Under the pieces are notes generated by a model. The model ran no database searches, was not told where the DNA came from, and saw nothing but the letters and a program-made list of their open reading frames with translations. Position numbers and translations under genes: made by a program. A stretch of DNA of 64,000 nucleotides from Streptomyces niveus (lineage in GTDB: Bacteria; Actinomycetota; Actinomycetes; Streptomycetales; Streptomycetaceae). Each line of letters begins with the position of its first letter. The stretch's first letter is position 1. Of the stretch, positions 55,225 to 64,000 are shown piece by piece. The stretch lies in assembly GCF_002009175.1 (NCBI RefSeq), contig NZ_CP018047.1, positions 5,146,001-5,210,000 of the forward strand, written 5' to 3'.

Positions 55225-56025
55225 GTGCGTCTGTACGCGGTCGTCGCGGCGGGTGGCTTCCGCCGCTACGCGACATACCGGACCGCCACGGCCGCCGGAG
55301 TGTTCACCAACACCGTCTTCGGCTTCATCGTGGCGTACGCCTACACGGCGCTCTGGGACCAGCGGCCGAACCTCGGCGGCTACGACCTCTCGCAGGCCCT
55401 CACCTACGTCTGGCTCGGCCAGGCGCTGCTGATGACCTGCGCCATGATGGGCGGCGGCTTCGAGGACGAGGTGATGGAACGCATCCGCAGCGGCGACGTC
55501 GCGATCGATCTCTATCGGCCGGCGGATCTCCAACTGTGGTGGCTGGCGGGTGACTTGGGGCGCGCCGCCTTCCATCTGGTGGGGCGCGGGATCGTACCGA
55601 TGGCGCTCGGCGCGCTCGCCTTCGACCTGGCGCTGCCGGGCAATCCCCTGACGTGGCTCGCCTTCCTCCTCTCCGTGTTCCTGGGGGTCGTGGTCAGCTT
55701 CTCCGTACGCTTCCTGGTCGCCCTGTCGGCCTTCTGGCTGATGGACGGCGCGGGCGTCGGGCAGATCACCTTCCTGGTGGGGCTGTTCTTCTCCGGGATG
55801 CTGCTGCCGCTGACGCTCTTCCCCGGTCTGCTCGGCGAGATCGCGAGAGTGCTGCCCTGGTCGTCGCTGCTCCAGGTGCCGGCGGACGTCTTCCTCGGCC
55901 GCCACACCGGGTGGGGGCTGCTCGGGGCGTTCGCCTTCCAGGCCGGCTGGGCGCTGGCGCTGCTGGCGCTCGGGCGGCTGGTCCAGTCCGTGGCGACGCG
56001 ACGGGTGGTGGTGCAGGGTGGCTGA
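55225..56025 (+). CDS. ABC-2 type transporter permease, subunit 1
   Basis: 266 aa from GTG 55225 (GGGGAG upstream). Six hydrophobic helices; GGFRRYATYRTATAAGVFTNTVFGFIVAYAYTALW is typical of the DUF990/ABC-2 permease pair found with one NatA-like ATPase. ERIRSGDVAIDLYRPADLQ is the cytoplasmic interface. It overlaps subunit 2 by 8 bp. Substrate unknown; related systems export drugs, lipids or peptides. Confidence 0.88.
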   Translation: MRLYAVVAAGGFRRYATYRTATAAGVFTNTVFGFIVAYAYTALWDQRPNLGGYDLSQALTYVWLGQALLMTCAMMGGGFEDEVMERIRSGDVAIDLYRPADLQLWWLAGDLGRAAFHLVGRGIVPMALGALAFDLALPGNPLTWLAFLLSVFLGVVVSFSVRFLVALSAFWLMDGAGVGQITFLVGLFFSGMLLPLTLFPGLLGEIARVLPWSSLLQVPADVFLGRHTGWGLLGAFAFQAGWALALLALGRLVQSVATRRVVVQGG

Positions 56026-56914
56026 CGACGCGACGGGTACGGACGTGGTGGGTACGGACGCGATCGCCCCGAGTGCGGAGACGGCGACCGGCGAGTGGTC
56101 GCGCTCGCTCCTGTGGGAGGGGCTGCGCGCGTACGGTCTGATCGTGGCCATGTGGGTGCGGTCGACGATGACCTACCGCGCGTCGTTCGCCATGACGGTC
56201 TTCGGGAACTTCGCCGCGACCGCCTTCGACTTCGTCGCGATCCTGCTGATGTTCTCCCACGTCGACCAGTTGGGCGGCTACTCGCTCCCGGAAGTCGCCT
56301 TCCTGTACGGCGCCGCGGGCGCGGCCTTCGGCCTGGCCGACCTGTGCCTGGGCTCGATGGACCGACTGGGCCGCCGGGTCAGGGACGGCACCCTGGACAC
56401 CCTGCTGGTCCGGCCGGTGCCGGTGCTCGCGCAGGTCGCGGCGGACCGGTTCGCCCTGCGGCGGCTGGGCCGGATCACCCAGGGCCTGCTGGTGCTCGGA
56501 TACGCGCTGACGGCACTGGACATCGCCTGGACGCCGCTGAAGGTCGCGATGATCCCGATGATGCTGCTCAGCGGCGCGACGATCTTCGCGGCGGTGTTCG
56601 TGGCGGGCGCGGCGTTCCAGTTCTGGGCGCAGGACGCCGCCGAGGTGCAGAACTCCTTCACGTACGGCGGCACCACACTGCTCCAGTACCCGCCGACGGT
56701 CTTCGCCAAGGACCTGGTGCGCGGGGTGACCTTCGTGGTGCCGCTGGCCTTCGTCAACTGGCTGCCCGCGCTGTACGTGATGGGCCGTGAGGATCCGCTG
56801 GGGCTGCCGGACTGGGTGGCGTTCCTGCCGCCGCTGGTGGCGGTGGGGTGCTGCGTGCTGGCGGGGATGGCGTGGCGGGTGGGGCTGCGCGCGTACCGCA
56901 GCACGGGGAGCTGA
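56018..56914 (+). CDS. ABC-2 type transporter permease, subunit 2
   Basis: 298 aa from GTG 56018. Acidic N-terminal leader of 35 residues, then six helices (TYRASFAMTVFGNFAATAFDFVAILLMFSHV etc.). RRVRDGTLDTLLVRPVPVLAQVAADRFALRRLGR corresponds to the ERIRSGDVAIDL region of subunit 1, so the two are homologous halves of a heterodimer. Confidence 0.88.
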   Translation: MADDATGTDVVGTDAIAPSAETATGEWSRSLLWEGLRAYGLIVAMWVRSTMTYRASFAMTVFGNFAATAFDFVAILLMFSHVDQLGGYSLPEVAFLYGAAGAAFGLADLCLGSMDRLGRRVRDGTLDTLLVRPVPVLAQVAADRFALRRLGRITQGLLVLGYALTALDIAWTPLKVAMIPMMLLSGATIFAAVFVAGAAFQFWAQDAAEVQNSFTYGGTTLLQYPPTVFAKDLVRGVTFVVPLAFVNWLPALYVMGREDPLGLPDWVAFLPPLVAVGCCVLAGMAWRVGLRAYRSTGS

Positions 56915-56988
56915 GGCGACAGGCAACGGGCAACGGGCAACGGGCGAGGTGGCACCGCGTACTGGAACCGCGCACTGGAGAGGGACAC

Positions 56989-57996
56989 GTGAGGGACATG
57001 GATTCGGACGGCTCGGGCCTCATCGAACTGGACGGCGTCGAGAAGGTCTTCGACGTCCGGCGGAGGGCGGGCCTGCTGCGCCGCGAGAAGCATCAGGTAC
57101 GCGCGGTCGACGGCATCACCTTCCGTGTGGCACGCGGCGAGATGGTCGGCTACATCGGTCCCAACGGCGCCGGGAAGTCCACCACCATCAAGATGCTCAC
57201 CGGCATCCTGACGCCGAGCGCGGGCCGGCTGCGGGTCGCCGGGATCGACCCGTCGCGGGAGCGTACGAAGCTGGCGCGCCGGATCGGCGTGGTGTTCGGC
57301 CAGCGCACGACCCTGTGGTGGGACCTGCCGCTGATCGACTCCTACCGGCTGGTGCACCGTATGTACCGCATCCCGGACAAGCGGTACCGGGAGAATCTGG
57401 AGCGCTGCGTCGAACTGCTCGAACTGGGCGAGCTGTTGGAGGTCCCCGTACGGCAGCTCTCGCTCGGCCAGCGGATGCGCGGCGACATCGCGGCGGCGCT
57501 GCTGCACGATCCCGAGGTGCTGTATCTCGACGAGCCGACGATCGGCCTGGACGTGATCTCCAAGGCCAGGGTCCGCGAGTTCCTGCGGGAGCTGAACACG
57601 GAGCGCCGTACGACGGTCGTGCTGACCACGCACGACCTCACCGACATCGAGCAGCTGTGCGAGCGGGTCATGGTCATCGACCACGGCCGGCTGATCTACG
57701 ACGGGGCGCTCGCCGGGCTGCACGAGGTGGGCGCGAGCGAGCGGACCCTGGTCGTCGACCTCGAACGGGAGCTGCCGGCGGTCGAGCTGCCGGGGGCGCG
57801 CGTGGTGAAGGTGGAGGGGCCGCGGCAGTGGCTGGCCTTCCCGGCGGCGGAATCGGCTGCCCCGCTGGTGGCGCGGATCGCGGCGGAGTATCCGCTGGTG
57901 GATCTCTCGGTGCGGGAGCCGGACATCGAGTCCGTCATCGCGAAGATGCTCTCCAGGAGGAAGGTCCCGGAGCCCGCGGAGCGATCGGCGCTGTGA
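56989..57996 (+). CDS. ABC transporter ATP-binding protein, NatA-like
   Basis: 335 aa from GTG 56989, which has GAGAGGGACAC upstream; ATG 56998 has too short a spacing. Walker A GPNGAGKST, Q-loop VVFGQRTTLWWDLP, signature LSLGQRMRGDIAAALLHDP, Walker B VLYLDEPTIGLD, H-loop TTHDLTDIEQL. The C-terminal 90 residues form the extra regulatory domain of this subfamily. Completes the exporter with the two permeases. Confidence 0.94.
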   Translation: MRDMDSDGSGLIELDGVEKVFDVRRRAGLLRREKHQVRAVDGITFRVARGEMVGYIGPNGAGKSTTIKMLTGILTPSAGRLRVAGIDPSRERTKLARRIGVVFGQRTTLWWDLPLIDSYRLVHRMYRIPDKRYRENLERCVELLELGELLEVPVRQLSLGQRMRGDIAAALLHDPEVLYLDEPTIGLDVISKARVREFLRELNTERRTTVVLTTHDLTDIEQLCERVMVIDHGRLIYDGALAGLHEVGASERTLVVDLERELPAVELPGARVVKVEGPRQWLAFPAAESAAPLVARIAAEYPLVDLSVREPDIESVIAKMLSRRKVPEPAERSAL

Positions 57997-58059
57997 GGGT
58001 CTGTGGGGGTACGGGCACAGCGCTGTGACGTCCGACTCACCTTTGACTAGGCTGAGCGT

Positions 58060-58749
58060 ATGACGAGTGAACTTCCCGAGATGCGCGCCTCCGACGCCGA
58101 GCGCGAGCGCGTTGCCGAACTGCTGCGCGAGGCCGTGGCCGAGGGGCGCATCGACATGGCGGAGTTCGACACCCGTCTCGACGCGACGTACAAGGCCCGT
58201 ACGCACGGTGAGTTGGAGCCGCTCGTACGCGACCTGCCGGCGGTGGGCTCGACGACGACCGGTCTGGCGCGGACCGACGACGGTGACGGGCGCGGGCGGT
58301 GGGCGGCGAAGGTCGGCCGGGGCCCCGCGACGTCCAAGTGGGCCCTCGCCATCTGGGGCGGATTCAACCGCAAGGGCTCGTGGACGGTCGGTCCGAAGTT
58401 CGTCGCGACGGTCTGTATGGGCGGTGGCGAGATCGATCTGCGTGAGGCCCAGTTCGAGCAGCGTGACGTGGTCATCCGCTGTTTCACGCTGATGGGCGGT
58501 GTCCATGTCACCGTGCCGCCGGACATGGATGTCACGGTGCGCGGCTTCGGGATCATGGGCGGCTTCGGGGAGAGCGGCGAGGCGACCGATGTGAGTCCCG
58601 GGTCGCCGCGGGTGATCATCACCGGGTTCTCGATGATGGGCGGCGTGGGTGTGGAGCGCAAGATGAGGGCGGCGGAGAAGCGCCGTCTCAAGGAGGAGCG
58701 CAAGAAGGCGGAGCTGGAGAAGAACAGGCTCCGCAAGGAACTGGACTGA
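58060..58749 (+). CDS. DUF1707-domain protein with LiaF-like C-terminal region
   Basis: 229 aa. Residues 7-60 (EMRASDAERERVAELLREAVAEGRIDMAEFDTRLDATYKARTHGELEPLVRDLP) are the DUF1707 (SHOCT-like) helical domain. Residues about 105-200 (CMGGGEIDLREAQFEQRDVVIRCFTLMGGVHVTVPPDMDVTVRGFGIMGGF) are the beta-helix-like repeat of LiaF/DUF2154. The C-terminus is a charged helix. Likely a cell-envelope stress-related cytosolic protein. TAGGCT 6 nt before the ATG suggests a leaderless transcript. Confidence 0.9.
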   Translation: MTSELPEMRASDAERERVAELLREAVAEGRIDMAEFDTRLDATYKARTHGELEPLVRDLPAVGSTTTGLARTDDGDGRGRWAAKVGRGPATSKWALAIWGGFNRKGSWTVGPKFVATVCMGGGEIDLREAQFEQRDVVIRCFTLMGGVHVTVPPDMDVTVRGFGIMGGFGESGEATDVSPGSPRVIITGFSMMGGVGVERKMRAAEKRRLKEERKKAELEKNRLRKELD

Positions 58750-58800
58750 GCGGGGGCAGGTCCGCCCCCGCCCCCGTCCCTTGACCCCTGACTCCCCGGC

Positions 58801-60144
58801 TCAGAGCTGGGCGGGCTCCTTGCCGACCAGGTCTCCGAGCTTCACGAAGCGCCCCATCGCCCGGTAGCCGGCGTCGCTCGGATGCAGACCATCGCCCGAG
58901 TCGTACTCGGGCCGCAGCCGGTCGGGGGCGTACGGATCGCGCAGCAGCCGGTCGAAGTCGACGGTGCGGTCGAAGACGTCGCCCGACCTGATGGCGTCGT
59001 TGACCCGGTCCCGTACGGCTTCCAGTTCGTCGGTGTGGCGCGGGTTGCCGCCGAAGGGCATGAGCGTCGACCCGACGACCCGCAGCCCGCGGGCGTGCGC
59101 CTGCCGCGTGAGGGCCTTCAGACCGGCCGTGATCAGGTCCGGGTCGGTCTCGTGCGGCTCGCGGATGATGTCGTTGATGCCCAGCTCGACGAAGACGGCC
59201 TCGGTGCCCGCCCTCTCCAGGACGTCGCGCTCGAAGCGGGAGACGCCGCTCGGCCCCTTGCCGACGGCGAGGCTCTGCCGCAGGAGGCGGTTGCCGCTGA
59301 TGCCCGCGTTGACCACCCCCAGCCCGCTGCCGCGTACCCGGTCGGCCAGCGTGTCGGTCCAGCGGCGGTCGGCGTCGAACGACGAACCGACGCCGTCCGT
59401 GATCGAGTCACCGATGACGACGATTGAGCCCCGCGCCTGCCGGTTGAGCACGTCGACGGCGGTCAGGTAGCGCCAGACCGGGGCGCGTTCGATGTACGCG
59501 GTGCCGCTGACGTCCTTCGTACGGTCCCCCAGGGCCGTGTACGAGGTCCGCAGGGCGCGCGGGTGGTAGGTGACGGGGCCGCCGGGCGCGGGCGTGTAGA
59601 CGGTCACCAACAGGTCCGTGTCGGGCGCCACCTGGAGCCGTACGGGGTCGCTGACGACACGCCCGCCCGGCGGGACGACGACTGACGTCCTCTTACCGAA
59701 GGTGACGGCACGCATGGTCCCGGCGGCGGCCCCCGCGTCCTCCTTGTGCTCGGAGACGGCGATCGAGGCGCGGCCGATGAGCAGGGCCTCGCGGCTGAAG
59801 AGGTTGGAGAGGGTGATGCGGGCGGCGGTGCCGCCGATGCTGGTGTGCACGACGTTACGGATGGAACGGCCGACGTGGCCGTCGGGTACGCCGGGCTCGA
59901 TCCCGGCCGGCGCGGCGGCCCAGGTCCCGACCCACGCGTCGGCGGACGCGGGCGCGGCGGATCCCACGGACGTACGGCCGCGTCCGCCCGCCCCGCTTCC
60001 GGACGCGGCCGCCTGGTCGATGCTGCTCTCGTCACGGCCCCCGCCGCCGCCCAGCGCGCCGACCCCGACGAATATCGTGACGCACACCAGCGCCACTATC
60101 GCCAGAAGGCCCGCGAGCAGGGCGAATCCCCGTTGTCTGTTCAT
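58801..60144 (-). CDS. Secreted or membrane-anchored SGNH/GDSL esterase
   Basis: 447 aa from ATG 60144 (GGGGGAC upstream). N-terminal hydrophobic segment (FALLAGLLAIVALVCVTIFVGVGAL) acts as signal or anchor. A beta-sandwich of about 130 residues (WVGTWAAAPAGIEPG...) precedes the SGNH hydrolase domain: S247 in VIGDSITDG, N324 in ELGINDI, D418 and H421 in DGLHPSDAGY. Resembles the two-domain carbohydrate/acyl esterases of Streptomyces. The substrate is not clear. Confidence 0.93.
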   Translation of the reverse strand: MNRQRGFALLAGLLAIVALVCVTIFVGVGALGGGGGRDESSIDQAAASGSGAGGRGRTSVGSAAPASADAWVGTWAAAPAGIEPGVPDGHVGRSIRNVVHTSIGGTAARITLSNLFSREALLIGRASIAVSEHKEDAGAAAGTMRAVTFGKRTSVVVPPGGRVVSDPVRLQVAPDTDLLVTVYTPAPGGPVTYHPRALRTSYTALGDRTKDVSGTAYIERAPVWRYLTAVDVLNRQARGSIVVIGDSITDGVGSSFDADRRWTDTLADRVRGSGLGVVNAGISGNRLLRQSLAVGKGPSGVSRFERDVLERAGTEAVFVELGINDIIREPHETDPDLITAGLKALTRQAHARGLRVVGSTLMPFGGNPRHTDELEAVRDRVNDAIRSGDVFDRTVDFDRLLRDPYAPDRLRPEYDSGDGLHPSDAGYRAMGRFVKLGDLVGKEPAQL

Positions 60145-60337
60145 GTCCCCCGTGTCTCCCTCACCTACGTACAAAGGACATCATCCGGCATGACGCGGGA
60201 ACTCGGGATGCGCCCCGGGAGTACCAGAGGTAGGGACAATGCGTACGGGTGGGCAAGGGTCCGCCGGCGGGCCGGATCCGGGTAGATGACGGTGGGGCTC
60301 GCCGGGACAGCGGCACGTATGTGGATGGGTGGACTGA

Positions 60338-62023
60338 ATGGAACGACGCGATCCGGCCGATCCGGACAGGGCGAGGGGTACGGGGGCGGACGCGGCCGGG
60401 TCGGCGCCCGAGCGGCCGGTGCCCGAGCGGTCCCTGCCCGGGGTCGGCGGCGCCGGTGCGGACGCGGCGGGGAGTGACGCCGCTCGTACGGACGCGACGG
60501 GCTCAGCTCGTACGGAGGGGGCCTCTTCCGGGCCCGCCGGCGCGGGCAGGTCGGCGACGGCCATCACCTCCCGTCCGGAGCCCGAGCCGGAGCCCGAGCC
60601 GGAGCCCGAGCAGGGCTCGGGCTCCTCCGGTACGGGAGCGGGCTCCGGGTCCGGTTCGGGCAACGGCGGTGGCGCTGGCAACGGCTCCGGCTCGGGGCCC
60701 GGCTCGGGCTCCGGACCCGGCGGCTCGGGCCCCGGCAAGCGCTCGCCGTTCTCCCCGCTCGGCTCCCTCGGCTTCACCGCCGCCGACGAGGAGAAGCGGC
60801 GCGGCGTCCGCCGTATGAAGACCACCGCGACCGGCCTGCTGCTGTTCGTCGCGGTCATCTACATCCTCGCCACCTGGGCGGAGAACTCGGGCGTCACCGG
60901 CTGGCCCGGCTACGTCGCGGCCGCGGCCGAAGCCGGAATGGTGGGCGCGCTCGCCGACTGGTTCGCCGTCACGGCGCTGTTCCGCCATCCGCTCGGCCTG
61001 CCCATCCCGCACACCGCGATCATCCCGAACAAGAAGGACCAACTCGGCGCGTCGCTGGGCTCGTTCGTGGGGGAGAACTTCCTCTCCTCCGACGTCGTAC
61101 GGACCCGGCTGCGCGGGCTGGGCATCGGCGGCCGGCTCGGCGCCTGGCTCGCCGAGCCCGCCCACGCCGACCGCGTCACCGCCGAACTAGCCACGGCCCT
61201 GCGCGGCGCGCTGACCGTCCTGCGGGACAGCGACGTCCAGGCCGTCGTCGGCGAGGCGATCACCCGCCGGGCGGACGCCGCCGAGATCGCCCCCGGCATA
61301 GGGAAGATGCTGGCGCGCGTCGTCGACGACGGTGCCCACCACCGCGCCGTCGACCTGATCTGCGCCCGTGGGCACGACTGGCTGGTCGAGCACGGCGATT
61401 CGGTCATGGACGCGGTGCAGGGCGGCGCGCCGGGCTGGACGCCGCGCTTCGTCGACCGCAGGATCGGCGACCGCGTCTACAAGGAGTTGCTGCGCTTCGT
61501 CACGGAGATGCGCGACATGCCGACCCACCCGGCGCGCGGCGCGATCGACCGCTTCCTCCGGGACTTCGCCTCCGACCTCCAGTCGGACACGGAGACCCGG
61601 GCCCGCGTCGAACGCCTCAAGTCGGACCTGCTGGCCCGCCCCGAGGTGCAGGACATCATCGCGTCGGCGTGGTCCTCCGTACGCGCGATGATCATCGCCG
61701 CGGCCGAGGACGACCGCAGCGAACTGCGCCTGCGCGCCCGCGCCTCCCTCCTCTCGCTCGGCGCCCGCCTGGCGACGGACGGCAGGCTCCAGCGGAAGCT
61801 GGAGGGCTGGGTGGAGGACGCGGCGGACTACGTCGTGACGACGTACCGGGGCGAGATCACCTCACTGATCTCCGACACGGTCGCGAGCTGGGACGGCAAG
61901 CACACGTCCAAGAAGATCGAGGCCCACATCGGCCGCGATCTCCAGTTCATCCGCATCAACGGCACGGTCGTGGGCGCGCTGGCGGGCCTGCTGATCTACA
62001 CGATCTCGCACGCGCTGAGCTAG
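60338..62023 (+). CDS. DUF445-family membrane protein
   Basis: 561 aa. The first 140 residues are disordered, with a PEPEPEPEPEPEQ run followed by Gly/Ser repeats. DUF445 starts with MKTTATGLLLFVAVIYILATW and EAGMVGALADWFAVTALFRHPLGLPIPHTAIIPNKKDQ, continues through long helical repeats and ends in the membrane helix INGTVVGALAGLLIYTISHAL. Function unknown; related proteins (YjiN, YheB) are inner-membrane. The TAG stop (62021-62023) overlaps the inverted repeat of the next element. Confidence 0.9.
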   Translation: MERRDPADPDRARGTGADAAGSAPERPVPERSLPGVGGAGADAAGSDAARTDATGSARTEGASSGPAGAGRSATAITSRPEPEPEPEPEPEQGSGSSGTGAGSGSGSGNGGGAGNGSGSGPGSGSGPGGSGPGKRSPFSPLGSLGFTAADEEKRRGVRRMKTTATGLLLFVAVIYILATWAENSGVTGWPGYVAAAAEAGMVGALADWFAVTALFRHPLGLPIPHTAIIPNKKDQLGASLGSFVGENFLSSDVVRTRLRGLGIGGRLGAWLAEPAHADRVTAELATALRGALTVLRDSDVQAVVGEAITRRADAAEIAPGIGKMLARVVDDGAHHRAVDLICARGHDWLVEHGDSVMDAVQGGAPGWTPRFVDRRIGDRVYKELLRFVTEMRDMPTHPARGAIDRFLRDFASDLQSDTETRARVERLKSDLLARPEVQDIIASAWSSVRAMIIAAAEDDRSELRLRARASLLSLGARLATDGRLQRKLEGWVEDAADYVVTTYRGEITSLISDTVASWDGKHTSKKIEAHIGRDLQFIRINGTVVGALAGLLIYTISHALS

Positions 62024-62199
62024 GGCGTGTTTCGAAAGTAGCGTCGTCCACCCGAAGGGTGGGGCTCACGGCGTCTGGTGCGTGCGATCGCAAGGCGGAG
62101 GATCGCCCTTGTACTGGGCGTACTCGGGTGACTCCGACAACGCGGCGAGCGTGCGTGCCAGACGCCGTGAGCCAGACGGGACTTTCGAAACACGCCCTG
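62021..62199. repeat. Intergenic hairpin element, copy C (complete)
   Basis: Outer arms GGGCGTGTTTCGAAAG (62023-62038) and CTTTCGAAACACGCCC (62182-62197) are exact over 16 bp. Inner arms GGCTCACGGCGTCTGG (62063-62078) and CCAGACGCCGTGAGCC (62158-62173) are also exact over 16 bp. Contains the GGTGCGTGCGATCGCAAGG module. The outer arms differ in sequence from those of copies A, B and D but pair within the copy. Confidence 0.85.
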
Positions 62200-62235
62200 G
62201 GAGGCGTCTTCCCGGCGCCGGGCCGGACAGAGCCG

Positions 62236-62274
62236 GGTGTGTGGGCCGGACCCTGTTTGTCCGGCCCACACACC
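62236..62274. terminator. Strong hairpin terminator before the hydrolase gene
   Basis: Perfect 16-bp arms (62236-62251 and 62259-62274), 7-nt loop CCTGTTT. Confidence 0.85.
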
Positions 62275-62344
62275 CAGCAACCATGGGGGAGTGCTCTCTA
62301 GTACGCACAGTTGTACGGAGGCGTTCAGCGAAGGGGTGGACTTC

Positions 62345-63169
62345 TTGTCGAGAGCGCGCCGCACGACGATCACGACGGCCGACGGCGTACGGCTGGCCTG
62401 CACGGAGTACGGACCGGAGCCCTCCGCCCGGTCCACCGCCCCCGCCGTCCCCGTCCTGCTGCTCCACGGCCTCGCGGGCCACACGGCGGAGTGGGACGTA
62501 CTCGCGGGCCTGCTCGGCCCCGGCCACCGCCTGGTCGGTTACGACGCGCGGGGCCACGGCATGAGCGACCGCCTTCCCGAGGATGTCTCGCGCGCCGCGC
62601 ACGTACGGGACGCCGTAGCCGTCATCGGGCAACTGGCCCTGGACCGCCCGGTTCTGATCGGTCAGTCCCTCGGCGGACTCACGGCCCTGCTCACCGCCGC
62701 CGCCCACCCGGATCTCGTCCGCTCCCTGGTCCTGGTGGAGGCCGGGCCGAGGGGCCCCGCCCCCGAACTGCCCGGCAAGATCGGGACCTGGCTGGACTCG
62801 TGGCCCGTCCCGTTCGCCTCGGCCGACGAGGCGGTGCGCTTCTTCGGCGGCGGCCCGGCGGGCCTGGCCTGGGCGGCGGGTCTGGAGGTCCGTCCCGACG
62901 GTCTGTATCCGCGTATCGACCGTGACGTGATGGTGAGCTGCGTGGCGGAGAGCGCCGTCCGTTCGTTCTGGGGGGAATGGGACGAGGTGCGCTGCCCGGC
63001 GCTGGTGGTGCGCGGCGGGGCGGGCGCCATGCCGGCGTCGGAGGCCGAGGAGATGCGGGTACGCAGCCCGGCGGGGACGCGGGTCGAGGCCGTGGCGGGG
63101 GCGGGCCACGACGTACATCTGGACAGCCCGGCGGAACTGCACGCGCTGATAGCGGAGTTCCTGCACTGA
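62345..63169 (+). CDS. Alpha/beta-hydrolase
   Basis: 274 aa from TTG 62345 (AAGGGG 8 nt upstream); GTG 62336 and longer starts are possible. VPVLLLHGLAGHTAEWDVLAGLL (oxyanion HG at 41-42), VGYDARGHGMSD, nucleophile elbow GQSLGG with S108, and the C-terminal His in AGAGHDVHLDSP. Typical small cytosolic esterase/lipase/epoxide-hydrolase relative. Substrate unknown. Single gene. Confidence 0.9.
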   Translation: MSRARRTTITTADGVRLACTEYGPEPSARSTAPAVPVLLLHGLAGHTAEWDVLAGLLGPGHRLVGYDARGHGMSDRLPEDVSRAAHVRDAVAVIGQLALDRPVLIGQSLGGLTALLTAAAHPDLVRSLVLVEAGPRGPAPELPGKIGTWLDSWPVPFASADEAVRFFGGGPAGLAWAAGLEVRPDGLYPRIDRDVMVSCVAESAVRSFWGEWDEVRCPALVVRGGAGAMPASEAEEMRVRSPAGTRVEAVAGAGHDVHLDSPAELHALIAEFLH

Positions 63170-63176
63170 ACCGGCT

Positions 63177-63208
63177 TTGAACGGGCCTTGAACGGGCCTT
63201 GAACGCGT
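63177..63208. repeat. Tandem 11-bp repeat (TTGAACGGGCC, about three copies)
   Basis: Two perfect units and a third partial one immediately after the hydrolase stop codon. Confidence 0.8.
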
Positions 63209-63279
63209 CCCACACCACACAAGGCAACAACTTTCCGCGATTTCCGCTACGCAGAGTCACGAGTGGGCAGAACTCGCCC

Positions 63280-64000
63280 ATGCCGACACCCACCACCGCG
63301 GACACCGCGGCCATCGACCGTCTCGCCCGCACGCAGATGCGGCTGGCGACCTCCGGACAACTGCGCGCCACCGGCCTGTCCACCAGCACGGCGGCCCGCC
63401 GCTGCGCACCCGGCGGCCGCTGGCAGCGGCTGCTGCCGGGGGTGGTCCTGATACAGACGGGCAAGCCGGACGTCTGGCAACAGCTGCTGGCGGCCGTCCT
63501 GTTCGCGGCCCGGGGCGCGTCCGTGATGTCGGGCCGTACAGCCGTCCTGACGGGCGAGGCGGTCCTGGCCATCTACGGCGTACGCGGCGCCCGCGCCGAC
63601 CGGGCCGACGTCCTGGTCGACGCGGGCCGCCGGCTCCGGGACCGGTCGTACGTCCGCCTCCACCCCACCCGCCGCTGGCCACCGACCCTCCGCGGCGAGG
63701 GCATCCCCTGCGTCCGCGCGGTCAGAGCGGCCTCCGACTTCGCCGCGCACGAGCCCTCACCCGACCGCGTCCGCGCCCTCCTGGTGAGCACGGTCCAGAA
63801 GGGCCGCTGTCACCCGGACGACCTCCGCGCCGAACTCCACGCGTCCCACGCCCTGCGGAACCCAGCGGTCCGCGCGGTGCTGGACGACCTCCGCGTCGGC
63901 ATCCGCTCCATCGCCGAGGGCGAGACCCGCGACACCCTCCTCCGGGCCGGCGTCCCCGACCCGCTCTGGAACCCCACCCTCCACACCCCGACCGGCACCT
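63280..64000 (+). CDS. AbiEi-antitoxin-like / DUF559-type protein (partial, 3' end outside window)
   Basis: At least 240 codons from ATG 63280, open to the right edge. N-terminus ATADTAAIDRLARTQMRLATSGQLRATGLSTSTAARRCAPGGRWQRLLPGVVLI looks like the winged-helix AbiEi N-terminal domain; MSGRTAVLTGEAVLAIYGV, IPCVRAVRAASDFAAHEPSPDRVRALLVSTVQKGRC and SIAEGETRDTLLRAGVPDPLWNPTLHT match the common actinobacterial proteins that end in a Vsr/DUF559 nuclease-like domain. That terminal domain would lie outside the window. Confidence 0.75.
   Translation, partial: MPTPTTADTAAIDRLARTQMRLATSGQLRATGLSTSTAARRCAPGGRWQRLLPGVVLIQTGKPDVWQQLLAAVLFAARGASVMSGRTAVLTGEAVLAIYGVRGARADRADVLVDAGRRLRDRSYVRLHPTRRWPPTLRGEGIPCVRAVRAASDFAAHEPSPDRVRALLVSTVQKGRCHPDDLRAELHASHALRNPAVRAVLDDLRVGIRSIAEGETRDTLLRAGVPDPLWNPTLHTPTGT

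Overview
The window is high-GC actinobacterial DNA, almost certainly the core chromosome of a Streptomyces. Evidence: codon use with G/C at third positions, GTG/TTG starts with GGAGG-type ribosome sites, several apparently leaderless genes, an SsgA-like sporulation protein, a DasR-type N-acetylglucosamine PTS locus, and many Streptomyces-type proteins (DUF2510/RDD, DUF1707, DUF2017 beside clpS, DUF445). From memory, the gene order follows the S. coelicolor stretch from about SCO2929 down to SCO2890 (hppD, ssgG, pncA/pncB, clpS, cysM, nagE2/nagE1/nagF, rph, rdgB, bcp, groES-like, sugE, PBP). This was not checked by alignment.

Layout. 1-4778: osmolyte ABC permease (cut by the window edge), Lrp/AsnC regulator divergent from hppD, and a three-gene polar amino-acid ABC importer. 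5033-13937: a large protein with a Flp-pilin-like N-terminus, a TPR protein, a GlcD-like FAD oxidase, a VOC protein, ssgG and two RDD membrane proteins. 14335-24188: secreted M6 protease, pncA, a solitary TnpB transposon lodged between pncA and pncB, clpS/DUF2017 and an amino-acid permease. 24306-29294: a JAMM peptidase, a cobalamin riboswitch with btuFCD, a cysteine-rich leader peptide, then cysO-cysM. The B12 cassette therefore sits inside what is usually a compact mec-cysO-cysM sulfur-carrier operon. 29464-37974: membrane protein, membrane-anchored PemK-like protein, MBL hydrolase, nagE2/nagE1/nagF with DasR boxes, rph, lipoprotein, rdgB. 38022-39513: tRNA-Leu(UAG) and two coupled HNH-nuclease genes.

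40948-50103 is a 9.15-kb integrated element of the actinomycete integrative-conjugative (AICE) type, with a large serine integrase, RepSA-like HUH initiator, TraSA-like FtsK translocase, small transfer/regulatory genes and an origin-like repeat region. It is inserted in an MHS/MFS transporter gene and splits it: the first 65 codons lie at 50098-50292 and the last 435 at 39641-40948. The two ends share TGCCGAA. Joining the element's own ends gives a perfect 9+9 bp inverted repeat around a central AA, and excision would restore a 500-codon reading frame exactly.

50449-64000 returns to the core chromosome: bcp peroxiredoxin, DUF3618, GroES-like protein, a guanidine-III riboswitch with an SMR guanidinium exporter, a class A PBP, an ABC-2 exporter, DUF1707, a GDSL esterase, DUF445, an alpha/beta hydrolase and a partial gene at the right edge. 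Four related ~180-230 bp intergenic hairpin elements (30602, 35872, 52274, 62021) are scattered through the window; three of them start at the TAG stop codon of the upstream gene.
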